64,000 bases of DNA, taken from assembly GCA_037445375.1 (NCBI GenBank), contig JBBIKS010000008.1:1-64000 (forward strand). The letters run 5' to 3'. The stretch is from DYHD01 sp037445375 (lineage in GTDB: Bacteria > Nitrospirota > Thermodesulfovibrionia > Thermodesulfovibrionales > Dissulfurispiraceae). Position numbers and translations under genes: made by a program. The notes under the pieces were generated by a model. That model made no database searches. It was given only the letters and a program-made list of their open reading frames with translations, and had not been told where the DNA came from. Shown piece after piece: positions 50,713-58,697 of the stretch (positions are counted from its first letter, which is position 1; each line of letters starts with the position of its first letter).

Positions 50713-52716
50713 TTACCTGTCCTGCGCCCCCGTGAGTGTGAAATTGACCAGACAGTTGCCATTTCCGCCATTAGCTATAATATCAACATTCATTGCCTGA
50801 TCATAGGTTAATGTTTGTGCGGTTGATGAGGTGCAAATGTCTATGGTGCTTGAATGTCGTATAATTGATTCACCAACATTGAGGTAGCGGTTATTTGCTG
50901 GTTGAGTAATTTCAGCGCCATTCCCTAAATTATTTCTACAGATGGCGTCAATCGTGAAATCCCGAGTAGCTCCGGTTTGATTCCATACCAAATAATTCTG
51001 GCATCCTACATATAGGGTAGTTGAACAGCTATTGTTTCCATAGGCATTACTTATCATGAGGTTAAAGGTATTTGCTCCTGCAGTTGACAGGCTGCCTGTG
51101 GTACATGAGCCGCCGGTTGAGCCTGAGAAACTTGTGCATGCCCCGCTTAAAGGGGAGAACACAGCATTTGCAGGTCCGTTTGTGATATTCCAACTTAACG
51201 CAGCGGTCTGCCCCCATAGCACAACGCCCGGGCTCGCAGAAAGGGTGCATGTAGGCGGAAGTCCAGTAATATTTACTAAATAAGCCCCGCTTGTAGTCTG
51301 AGGAGTGGGCGAGCAGGAATCCCTCCATGCAACATTAAATGAGCATGTGCCCGCGCTCGATGGAGTTCCTGATATGGTTGCGCCTGATGCAGAGCAATTT
51401 AAGGTCAATCCTCCACAGTTTACAGGCGTGCATTGCGTATTGGTATAGGGTGATTGCCCGCCGGATACAGTAACCGATTGGTTAAATAGCGTCCCCACTG
51501 TTGCAGACCAGCTTGTGCCGGACGGTGGAGCAAGAGCCATTGCAGGGCATCCACCACCGCCGCCTGATGAATTAATAGTCATGGCAAAATTCCTTGTATT
51601 TGTCATGCAGGTATCATTGACTGTGGATGCAATAGTATATGTGCCAGCAGTGCCTGTGGCAGGGGTTCCGGTTATTGCATTACCTGAGCATGTCAGGCCT
51701 GTGGGACAGGATGGCGATACCGACATGTTCCATGAATATGGTGTTCTACCGCCAGAAGCAGCGATGGTTGCACTGTATGGAGAGCCTTCATGGGCAGAGG
51801 GTAATGACTGTGTTATGATTGTTAGAGGCTTTGGTCTAACAGGGATTGTACCTAAGTAAGACACTGAAGGGGAGCTGGCAGAATCTGTAACTGTTACATT
51901 AACAGGTATGTTTGCTGTGCAGGTTGTAAGTTCACCAGTGCTTGAGCCGGCATTTACATTAATAGTGCCTGACATCAAACCCGCAGTATTCAGTGTAAGA
52001 CCGCTTCCCCCTGTGCCCGTCCAGTTATAAGGCGGCATACCCCCAGTTGCTTGGAGCGAATACGAATAAAACGAATCCTCCTCGCCTGATATTAAAATAG
52101 TCGGTGATGTTATAACTAACGATTGAGGACAGCCCCTTAAAGACCTTATCTCATCCAATGATACATAGGCAGCAATATCGTCATACTGGTAATCCCTGCC
52201 GGCGTCAGTGTATGGAGAACCCTGTATTCTTATATAAAACGGAGATGAAGTACCAGTGTTTGAGCCATTGCCATCATCTCCCATGCTATAGACTATAAAT
52301 GCTATATTGGATTTGATGTTATATGTTGAGCAGTCATTGGATGTACATTCATATACCTGGATAGCAGTTGAATTTACACCGCAGGCATTTCCAGAGGATA
52401 TTTCAGATGCTCTGTAAAATGAAATATCTCTGCCCCATGCATCTAATCTTTTGGCGCCAGCGGCTTCAAGGTTAGCGGGTAGGTAGCCGTTTTTCACAGC
52501 ATACCCCTGAACAGCCTCCTTTGCAGCTTTAACCGCTTCCCTTGACTCTATAAGCTTCCCCCTTTTTGTCAATGGACCTAACAGCCCTGCACCGAGTCCA
52601 AGAAGCAGTCCTATCACCACCAGCACCATTGCGAGTTCTATTAGAGTGAAGCCCTTTGCGTTGTGCGTTATGCTTTGAGCGTAAAGCGTGAATAGTTTTT
52701 TGATTTTTCGCCTCAT
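50713..52716 (-). CDS. Large prepilin-like protein with Ig-like repeats
   Basis: This is an exported pilin-type protein of 667 residues. A class III signal ends in AKG and is followed by FTLIELAMVLVVIGLLLGLG with the Glu5 of type IV pilins. After a pilin-like region (about 40-180, with YAVKNGYLP and the WGRDI core) come three putative-Ig (He_PIG-like) repeats such as ATGGMPPYNW, ASGGRTPYSW and VSGGQSPY, then an Ig-like segment (TCTLSASP) and a beta-rich C-terminus. Such long minor pilins usually act as tip adhesins. I start at ATG 52716 because its sequence matches the start of the truncated prepilin upstream; ATG 52728 and TTG 52743 are alternatives. Local GC is higher than in neighbouring genes. 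Confidence 0.85.
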   Translation of the reverse strand: MRRKIKKLFTLYAQSITHNAKGFTLIELAMVLVVIGLLLGLGAGLLGPLTKRGKLIESREAVKAAKEAVQGYAVKNGYLPANLEAAGAKRLDAWGRDISFYRASEISSGNACGVNSTAIQVYECTSNDCSTYNIKSNIAFIVYSMGDDGNGSNTGTSSPFYIRIQGSPYTDAGRDYQYDDIAAYVSLDEIRSLRGCPQSLVITSPTILISGEEDSFYSYSLQATGGMPPYNWTGTGGSGLTLNTAGLMSGTINVNAGSSTGELTTCTANIPVNVTVTDSASSPSVSYLGTIPVRPKPLTIITQSLPSAHEGSPYSATIAASGGRTPYSWNMSVSPSCPTGLTCSGNAITGTPATGTAGTYTIASTVNDTCMTNTRNFAMTINSSGGGGGCPAMALAPPSGTSWSATVGTLFNQSVTVSGGQSPYTNTQCTPVNCGGLTLNCSASGATISGTPSSAGTCSFNVAWRDSCSPTPQTTSGAYLVNITGLPPTCTLSASPGVVLWGQTAALSWNITNGPANAVFSPLSGACTSFSGSTGGSCTTGSLSTAGANTFNLMISNAYGNNSCSTTLYVGCQNYLVWNQTGATRDFTIDAICRNNLGNGAEITQPANNRYLNVGESIIRHSSTIDICTSSTAQTLTYDQAMNVDIIANGGNGNCLVNFTLTGAQDR

Positions 52717-52735
52717 GACTTTGGTCATTATATTA

Positions 52736-52825
52736 TTATACAATCATTGCCACTTCGGCAAGGGTGAAGCCCCTCTGAGTCCGAAGATGAGGCAAAGCAG
52801 ATGGTTTTTTGATTTTTTGTTTCAT
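52736..52825 (-). pseudogene. Truncated prepilin (29 codons)
   Basis: ATG 52825, preceded by AGGGA, opens a 29-codon frame that starts MKQKIKKPSALPHL and then reads QRGFTLAEVAMIV before TAA. This is a class III prepilin signal with the G/F cleavage site and Glu5, cut off after ten residues of the mature helix. Its first codons match the start of the large prepilin just downstream (M(K/R)xKIKK). The stop lies 20 bases before ATG 52716, and 7 bases before the alternative ATG 52728. It is a dead duplicate or a translated leader coupled to the large pilin. Confidence 0.7.
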
Positions 52826-52989
52826 AAGCTATTCCCTAAGGGCTTTCTTTATATCCATATTCAAAGGATTTATACACTGCCGGCATTTCCTTCAAAAGAT
52901 TTTATTCTAATGCTTCTCCGAATATGGGCATTTAAGATCAATCCTCATCACCCCCCATTTAGCAAACTGGATTTAAGGAGTTTAATTTC

Positions 52990-53018
52990 ATCATAGCAGA
53001 GCAAATTATTGAAGTCAA
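52990..53018 (-). promoter_or_regulatory. Sigma-70 type promoter upstream of the large prepilin
   Basis: On the minus strand TTGACT (53013-53018) and TATGAT (52990-52995) are exactly 17 bases apart. It lies just downstream of the small membrane protein stop. It predicts a leader of about 155 bases before the truncated prepilin and about 265 before the large one. Confidence 0.6.
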
Positions 53019-53030
53019 CACAAGAGAGCT

Positions 53031-53201
53031 TCATTTGGAGCGTCTGAAGATATAGATTATAAGCAAAACTCCCCCGAAAAAGGTCAAAGTCATGCCAGCG
53101 AATGCCCTCCTCATAACATCCTCATAAGGTGCGTCAGGAGATACCGAGAGGAGATAGTAGCCCATGATGATTGCGATTAGAGATACCAAAAGTAAGAGCA
53201 C
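53031..53201 (-). CDS. Small two-helix membrane protein (56 residues)
   Basis: A GTG at 53201, with AGG about 8 bases upstream, opens a 56-residue frame. It has a hydrophobic helix (LLLLVSLIAIIMGYYLLSV), a charged loop (SPDAPYEDVMRR) and a second hydrophobic helix (MTLTFFGGVLLIIYIF) ending in RRSK. The arrangement looks like a real small membrane protein and not chance. It starts directly after the terminator of the main prepilin gene, so expression would need read-through or a promoter I do not see. No function is recognised; a pilus-related role is a guess from position. Confidence 0.55.
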   Translation of the reverse strand: MLLLLVSLIAIIMGYYLLSVSPDAPYEDVMRRAFAGMTLTFFGGVLLIIYIFRRSK

Positions 53202-53218
53202 TGTAATTACCTGAACAC

Positions 53219-53250
53219 AAAAAGGGGAGGAGAGTGCCTCCCCTTTTTCA
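53219..53250 (-). terminator. Strong terminator after the prepilin gene
   Basis: AAAAAGGGGAGG pairs perfectly with CCTCCCCTTTTT around a six-base loop, with the T-run on both strands. It stands 24 bases after the prepilin stop. Confidence 0.88.
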
Positions 53251-53273
53251 GGACTAAAAAAGAATGGTTTAAC

Positions 53274-53915
53274 TTATGGAGTTTTTTCAAAAAAGTAAGC
53301 GATTGATACAATCTGATCGTTAGCTGTATCTGCAGGCCATGCAGAACCAGCAGGAGCAGTTGAATAGTTCCTTAACCTGCCTGCAGTTCCACTTTCTGTG
53401 CCATCAATTGAGACATCAATCATCTTAGCCAGCCAAGCTGGAACACCATATACAACAATTATATTGACACCGGTAGTCGTAGTGCCAATTTTATAAAAGT
53501 CATTATACTGGTGCCTTGCAAGAGTAACATTTGGAGTGCCTTGCGGGGCAACCCTTGAAACACGCAAATCTGAAAATGGGGTGTTTATACCCTCAGTTGT
53601 TGTAGACAAAGCACAATAGTCACCCGTTGGGGTTGCATTGTTGCTCGGCGGAGTCGCTGTTCCAATAGTTAAATTAGGAGGATTATATGCATAGACTCCA
53701 TCACCGTTACAATCACCAGGGTATCTGCCTTTCCTATCATAATATGTCCATATCATTGCCTCAAAACCCTGCATATCATTCTGTATCCTCTTGGCTTTTG
53801 CATTGTTCATCAACTCCTGTCCCTTAAGCACCGCTCCCAAAATGATCCCGATAATAACAAGGACAATAGCCAGCTCTACAAGGGTAAAACCCTTTTCTCC
53901 CCTAACGATTTTCAA
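53274..53915 (-). CDS. Major-type prepilin (type IV / MSHA-like)
   Basis: This 213-residue prepilin has a short leader, MKIVRGEKG, then FTLVELAIVLVIIGIILGAVLKGQELMNNAKAKRI, the classic N-terminal helix with Glu5. The YPGDCNGDG segment with its Cys and the following Thr/Asn-rich region resemble prepilins with a calcium-binding loop. The start is TTG at 53915 behind AGGAGG, a strong site that fits high expression. A sigma-54 type promoter precedes it and a strong terminator follows, so this is the likely main pilin of the nearby assembly genes. Confidence 0.9.
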   Translation of the reverse strand: MKIVRGEKGFTLVELAIVLVIIGIILGAVLKGQELMNNAKAKRIQNDMQGFEAMIWTYYDRKGRYPGDCNGDGVYAYNPPNLTIGTATPPSNNATPTGDYCALSTTTEGINTPFSDLRVSRVAPQGTPNVTLARHQYNDFYKIGTTTTGVNIIVVYGVPAWLAKMIDVSIDGTESGTAGRLRNYSTAPAGSAWPADTANDQIVSIAYFFEKTP

Positions 53916-54006
53916 GATGCACCTCCTAATAGTTTATATGGTATTGTCAAAAATTTTTAAGCTAAAATGCTTAAAAGTCTTTAAATTGTCAATTATAAAT
54001 ATTATT

Positions 54007-54022
54007 TGCAATTTATATGCCA
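54007..54022 (-). promoter_or_regulatory. Sigma-54 type promoter of the prepilin gene
   Basis: On the minus strand TGGCATATAAATTGCA matches the -24/-12 consensus TGGCACRNNNNTTGCA at 11 of the 12 fixed positions and fits the R position, with GG and GC ten bases apart. The predicted start is near 53997, giving a leader of about 80 bases. Sigma-54 control of pilin genes is known in other bacteria. No enhancer-binding protein is encoded in the window. Confidence 0.6.
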
Positions 54023-54431
54023 ATGGGAATGCTCTACCTAAAAATAGACAGAGAAATTGCCAAACCTTAAAATATTTAGTAGGATTTCGTCTCATCTGTC
54101 TATTGAATTTAACCTTTTTAGGTTTAGGCGAGACGCCTGTCTTGCCAATATTTGTGAGTTCTATATCTATTTTTCGGGCTCTAATTCCAAGCTATATTTT
54201 TATATAGATTTAATAAACCTTCCGCAACAAGCAGCTCAATGAGGAATATTTATTCACTAAAGAAAATGACAAATATTGCCAGTTCTATGACAATATGTTG
54301 ACGAGACCTATTGCTACCCCCCTTCCTCCCTTTGTTAAGGGGGAATTAAGGATAGATTCTGGACAAGCCAGAATGACAGACTAAAGAACCGCTCGATTCA
54401 GATCATTATTATATTATCTATACTAATTCGC
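54023..54431. other. Gene-free stretch with dispersed hairpin fragments
   Basis: About 410 bases between the prepilin and transglycosylase promoters. It contains an imperfect stem, GGCGAGACGCCTGTCTTGCC (about 54126-54145), a CCCCCCTTCC..AAGGGGGAA inverted pair (about 54317-54350), and GATTCTGGACAAGCCAGAA plus TGAC (about 54356-54378), which is the exact reverse complement of the interior of TIR element copy A (2311-2333). I see no gene. Confidence 0.55.
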
Positions 54432-54460
54432 TTGATTTGTCAAGGTTTTTTTGCTATACT
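54432..54460 (+). promoter_or_regulatory. Promoter of the lytic transglycosylase gene
   Basis: TTGATT (54432-54437) and TATACT (54455-54460) are 17 bases apart. Transcription would start near 54467, only about three bases before the ATG at 54470, so the message would be nearly leaderless. Confidence 0.6.
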
Positions 54461-54469
54461 CGTTGCAAG

Positions 54470-55003
54470 ATGTGTATAGTAAGATTAATTTTAATCTGTT
54501 TGCTAATATTGCCAAGCCTCTCCGATGCCTTCTGTTTTGATGAGGCAGGAAAGGCTTATGGAATAAACACATATCTTCTTCAGAGTATTGCCAGAGTGGA
54601 ATCAAATCTTAACCCTAATGCCATAAACAGGAATTTAAATGGCTCTACTGACATTGGCATTATGCAGATTAACTCCTCATGGATTGCAAGACTTGGTCTT
54701 GATTCAGGCAGGCTTGTTTCAGACCCGTGTTATAATGTTATGACAGGTGCAAAAATTTTTAGGTACTGCATTGATAAACATGAATATACATGGGAAGCGG
54801 TCGGGTGTTACAATGCGGTTTCAAAACATAAGAGGGTTGATTATTCATGGAAGGTTTACAATAAGATTAAGGCGGAAGGCAGAAGGCAGGCATCAGTCGA
54901 AACCAAAGACCATACAAAACCCGTAGCAACATTAAACTCCTCACTCTTCACTCCTCACTCTTCACTTACATTTAGCGTGAGGGATAATGCTGCCATTGAG
55001 TAA
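54470..55003 (+). CDS. Lytic transglycosylase (SLT domain, pilus-associated type)
   Basis: This periplasmic muramidase-like enzyme probably opens the wall for pilus assembly. Residues 1-21 are a signal peptide (MCIVRLILICLLILPSLSDA), and the SLT domain follows, with INTYLLQSIARVESNLNP (catalytic Glu), GSTDIGIMQINSSW and GCYNAVSK. The frame is open further upstream to a TTG at 54437, but that lies inside the promoter, so ATG 54470 (177 residues) is preferred. The C-terminal tail is low-complexity and includes a perfect 14-base tandem duplication (54936-54963). It precedes the TPR gene by 7 bases. Confidence 0.88.
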   Translation: MCIVRLILICLLILPSLSDAFCFDEAGKAYGINTYLLQSIARVESNLNPNAINRNLNGSTDIGIMQINSSWIARLGLDSGRLVSDPCYNVMTGAKIFRYCIDKHEYTWEAVGCYNAVSKHKRVDYSWKVYNKIKAEGRRQASVETKDHTKPVATLNSSLFTPHSSLTFSVRDNAAIE

Positions 55004-55010
55004 ATAAATT

Positions 55011-56075
55011 ATGAGCCTTTTATCCGATCTCCTTTCAAAGATAAAGCACCTTGAACCTAAAAGGGATGTCCCTCCTGGGCTAAGAAGCTCTGTAACCACA
55101 TCTAAAAAGATGGAATCTCAGAAGAAGCGGCTGATTTTTCTTGCTGCCTTTTTGACCATCGCATTAATCTCAGGATTTCTCGCCGTTTATTTGATGGAAA
55201 CATATCTCTCAGGTAATTTAAAACATGGGATAGAACAGAAAAAACAGGTAACGGAGCACAATGCACAGAGTATTAATAATCGTTCAGAAACAAGCACCCA
55301 GAATTATGCTAAAAACTCTGAACCCCAAACTCAAGATAAAGAAAAATCTTCCCTGATAGGAAAAACTGTCGAACCTGCCAAAGATGTCGGAAATGAACAA
55401 ATAATAATTGAGAATCAAAAGGAAAACCTATCAATGCAAGCAAAACAATCAGAAATAAAAAGGAAATTAGAAGTGAACATACCACAAAAAGAAATGGCTG
55501 AAAAAAAAGCGTCTCCTGAGCCGATAGGCAGTCAAAAGATCCTTGCGGAGACTGATCAGACAACTCAAGACAGAAAAACAATACTCACAACAGAAAATAA
55601 AACTTATCTCGAAAAACCCGATTCTTCCGAAAAAGACCTTTATCTTTATATGGCAAGGAATTATGAAAACAAAAGGGACTATTCCAATGCCCTCGCCAGT
55701 TATAAGAAGGTATTGAACATAGAGCCTAAAAATTACAGGGTGATGAGCAACATAGCATCTATACTCATCCATCTCAATTCTTTTGAGGATGCAAAGAATT
55801 ATTCACAGATGGCTCTCAGCCACAAAAACGATTATGTTCCCGGTTTAATTAACGCGGGGATAGCCCTTGCGAGGCTGGGATTGCTGGAAGATGCGGAAAA
55901 CTATCTTGTACGTGCTCTTACACTTGAGCCGGATAACAGGCAGGCACTTTTAAATATCGCTATACTTTATGAAAAAAAAGACAATTACAAAAAGGCTCGT
56001 GAACACTATTTAAGGCTTCAAAGGTTAGGTGATACACAAGGCAGTATCGGTCTTGAGCGAATAGGGAACAAGTAA
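55011..56075 (+). CDS. TPR protein with membrane anchor (MshN-like)
   Basis: This 354-residue protein has a short cytoplasmic N-terminus, one membrane helix (about 43-62, LIFLAAFLTIALISGFLAVYL), a long charged Gln/Lys/Glu-rich linker (about 70-205) and C-terminal tetratricopeptide repeats from about 208 (YMARNYENKRDYSNALASYKKVL, then at least two more). The layout is that of MshN, the TPR protein of MSHA-type pilus clusters. It probably scaffolds the assembly platform. Confidence 0.85.
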   Translation: MSLLSDLLSKIKHLEPKRDVPPGLRSSVTTSKKMESQKKRLIFLAAFLTIALISGFLAVYLMETYLSGNLKHGIEQKKQVTEHNAQSINNRSETSTQNYAKNSEPQTQDKEKSSLIGKTVEPAKDVGNEQIIIENQKENLSMQAKQSEIKRKLEVNIPQKEMAEKKASPEPIGSQKILAETDQTTQDRKTILTTENKTYLEKPDSSEKDLYLYMARNYENKRDYSNALASYKKVLNIEPKNYRVMSNIASILIHLNSFEDAKNYSQMALSHKNDYVPGLINAGIALARLGLLEDAENYLVRALTLEPDNRQALLNIAILYEKKDNYKKAREHYLRLQRLGDTQGSIGLERIGNK

Positions 56076-56131
56076 TTTACAATCGGAGACTGCCATAAAC
56101 AGTTATACAATTACACCCCGACATGGAATTC

Positions 56132-57430
56132 CTATCTTACAGTCACAACCTTATCTGCTACCCAGCATTCCCTGCCGTCAGTGGTCTGTATTTTATACCA
56201 TTTTTTACCGGTGCTCTCAGTAAACTCATCATTTATCTCAAAGACAACACCCTTAGATACCCATGAAATCTGTTCGGAATCCAGTGATGGTTTTGACCTT
56301 AAATTTGCAGAGTTGACAATAACTGTAGCAGTTTTTTTGTTCTTATTCTGGACTTCTGATGCTTTAATGTTATTTTGTATGGATTCTGTTGTGGTCTCTT
56401 GTTTTGCCTCCATATTGCCCTTGTTCGGAACAGTCTCAACAGCCGGTGCCAGATTGCGTTCTACAGTCTTCGGAATATTCTTTGTTATTTCAACTGTTTT
56501 GCCTTTTTGTTCTATAAAAAAATAGTACCCTGCAGCGGCTGCAACTGCAAGAACACATAGAAATGAGAATGCATAAACAAGTTTTGCGCCCCAAAAAGCT
56601 TTTTGGCGCTTTGGCAGCTCTAAGTCTTTGAAATGCTTTATAGCATATCTGACATGCGTGATGTTAACTATATTACTCCCATCAAGATAGGCTGACATGA
56701 TCGCTCTCGATGAGATTATGTTGATAATACGAGGTATTCCAGCAGAAAAATTATAAATAGGTTTTTGCACCCCATCGCCGAGTCTCAAATACCCTTTTCC
56801 TGCCTTTATCAGCCTGTAGTTTATGTAATCAAGGGTTTCATCAATCGCAAGCGGGCTCAGCCTTATCCTCACTGTAATTCTCTGGTTTAGCTGTTTAAGG
56901 TTTTCACTATTTAATCGTTTTTCGAGTTCCGGCTGACCAATAAGAAATATTTGCAGCAGTTTGTCTTTATAGGTTTCAAGGTTGGAAAGCAGCCTTAACT
57001 CTTCAAGGGTTTCATCATAAAGGTTCTGCGCCTCATCAACGATGATTATTACAGGCTTTCCAATTTGTGATTTTTCTATAAGCAAGTCTCTGAAAGCCTT
57101 CAATATGTCATTCTTGTTTGAACTTAAAAGTTTTACATTGAGGTCTTCCATAACAGAAACTAAAAACTCCTCAGGAGAAAGACGGGGAGTAAGTATTAAA
57201 GCGATTTCTGCTTTATCATTCCAGTTTTCTTTGAATACATTAATAAGGGTAGTTTTCCCTGTTCCCGGCTCTCCTGCTATAAGGCAAAAACCCTCTTTTT
57301 GTTCAACAACATAGTTCATCGAGAGCAAAGCCTCATTGTGACTCGACGACGGGAAGTAGAATAAAGGGTCAGGCGTCAACCTAAACGGATCTTCTTTTAA
57401 TCCATAAAATTCTAAAAAATCCATCTGCAC
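56132..57430 (-). CDS. mshM: ExeA/MshM-like AAA ATPase with C-terminal SH3 domain
   Basis: This 432-residue protein begins FYGLKEDPFRLTPDPLFYF, the ExeA family start. Walker A is GEPGTGKTTL (about 50-59) and Walker B is VIIIVDEAQNL. A membrane helix lies at about 285-307. After a linker, a bacterial SH3-like domain (VNSANLRSKPSLDSEQI...WYKIQTTDGRECWV) ends the protein; such domains bind peptidoglycan. ExeA-type ATPases help insert the secretin through the wall. It is convergent with the TPR gene and lies just downstream of the MshG gene. Confidence 0.9.
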   Translation of the reverse strand: MQMDFLEFYGLKEDPFRLTPDPLFYFPSSSHNEALLSMNYVVEQKEGFCLIAGEPGTGKTTLINVFKENWNDKAEIALILTPRLSPEEFLVSVMEDLNVKLLSSNKNDILKAFRDLLIEKSQIGKPVIIIVDEAQNLYDETLEELRLLSNLETYKDKLLQIFLIGQPELEKRLNSENLKQLNQRITVRIRLSPLAIDETLDYINYRLIKAGKGYLRLGDGVQKPIYNFSAGIPRIINIISSRAIMSAYLDGSNIVNITHVRYAIKHFKDLELPKRQKAFWGAKLVYAFSFLCVLAVAAAAGYYFFIEQKGKTVEITKNIPKTVERNLAPAVETVPNKGNMEAKQETTTESIQNNIKASEVQNKNKKTATVIVNSANLRSKPSLDSEQISWVSKGVVFEINDEFTESTGKKWYKIQTTDGRECWVADKVVTVR

Positions 57431-57482
57431 CCGGGATCTAACATTTCCCCATTGAGGGAAAGGGAATTTTGTAAGATGTCCA

Positions 57483-58697
57483 TTATCTTCCCATTTTTGA
57501 TACTAAGTCATATATGGGGAATAAAAGACCAACGATAATCAGGACGAACAACAACCCTATAACAGTTATCACGATTGGCTCTATCATCTTGCCTAATTTT
57601 TGCGACATATCCTCAAGCTTTTTGAAATAATATTCTGAGAGATAAGCAAATTGTTCATCTAAAGTGCCGCTTGTCTCACCGATAAAAATCATTCTTGTTA
57701 CTAACTTGGGGAACACTTTGTGTTTCTGCAAGGCATCTGATATCCTGCTGCCTGCTACTACGGATTCCATAGAATCTGCAATTGCCCCCTTAAAGACTTC
57801 GTTTCCTATAATATCCGATACTATCTCAAAAGACCTGTTTATATTAATCCCTGCGATAGTAAGGATTCTCATCTGTTCTGAGAATAGCACGAGGAGTTTG
57901 TTATAAATAATGTGTTTGAGGATGGGAAGCTTTATTTTTAATAAGTCAATATAGTATCGTGTTTTTTTACTTTGTTTTAGTATCACTACCATTAAAAACA
58001 CTATTACTGGGCTTAGAAGTATTATATACCAGTAGGATTGGCTGAAATCGCTCAAAAATATAAGTATCCTCGTCGGCAATGGAAGGACGATCCCCGAGTC
58101 TTTAAAAATTGTTATAACTTTTGGAAGAACATACATCAGCCAGAAAAGCAGCGCTCCTGTAGTTGCAACTATAGCAAAGATCGGATAAAAAAGAGCCCTT
58201 TTTATAGATGAGGCTAAATCTTCCATCCTTTGCAAATGTATTGCTATATCGGACAAACTCCTGTCAAGTCTGCCCGTCTCCTCTCCTACAATGATAAGGC
58301 GTATGAAGATATCAGGGAAAATATCCCTGTGTGCGGTTACTGCCTCGGACAATTGTGAGCCGTATAATACCGATCTCCTTATGTTGTTTATCTTCTCCTT
58401 AAAGTATTTGTTTTCAGTCATATCCTCTATATCAGAAAGGGCAGATATTAAGGGAATGCCCGCTTTTAACATCACTGAAAGGCTATTGACAAACTCGATA
58501 ATATCCCTTCTCTTTATTCTTCTTGCTAAAAGTTTTTTTCTTATGGATATGAGATAATCGTTTGATTTTTTTATGTCTATTACGTTCAGTCCGGCAGATG
58601 TAATGTTTTCATGGGCATGTTCAAGATTCATGCTCTCTACCACACCTTTTACGATCGTACCGTTTGGTTCAATAGCCCTATATGAAAAAGATGGCAT
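57483..58697 (-). CDS. mshG: Inner-membrane platform protein (MshG / PilC / GspF)
   Basis: This 404-residue protein has two repeated T2SSF domains (about 65-190 and 270-395) and three membrane helices (about 168-190, 215-237 and 375-397). It starts PSFSYRAIEPNGTIVKGVVE and has AGIPLISALSDI and the EETGRLDRSL/GETSGTLDEQF pair typical of the family. It anchors the assembly ATPase. It overlaps the ATPase gene by one base (58697). Confidence 0.95.
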   Translation of the reverse strand: MPSFSYRAIEPNGTIVKGVVESMNLEHAHENITSAGLNVIDIKKSNDYLISIRKKLLARRIKRRDIIEFVNSLSVMLKAGIPLISALSDIEDMTENKYFKEKINNIRRSVLYGSQLSEAVTAHRDIFPDIFIRLIIVGEETGRLDRSLSDIAIHLQRMEDLASSIKRALFYPIFAIVATTGALLFWLMYVLPKVITIFKDSGIVLPLPTRILIFLSDFSQSYWYIILLSPVIVFLMVVILKQSKKTRYYIDLLKIKLPILKHIIYNKLLVLFSEQMRILTIAGININRSFEIVSDIIGNEVFKGAIADSMESVVAGSRISDALQKHKVFPKLVTRMIFIGETSGTLDEQFAYLSEYYFKKLEDMSQKLGKMIEPIVITVIGLLFVLIIVGLLFPIYDLVSKMGR

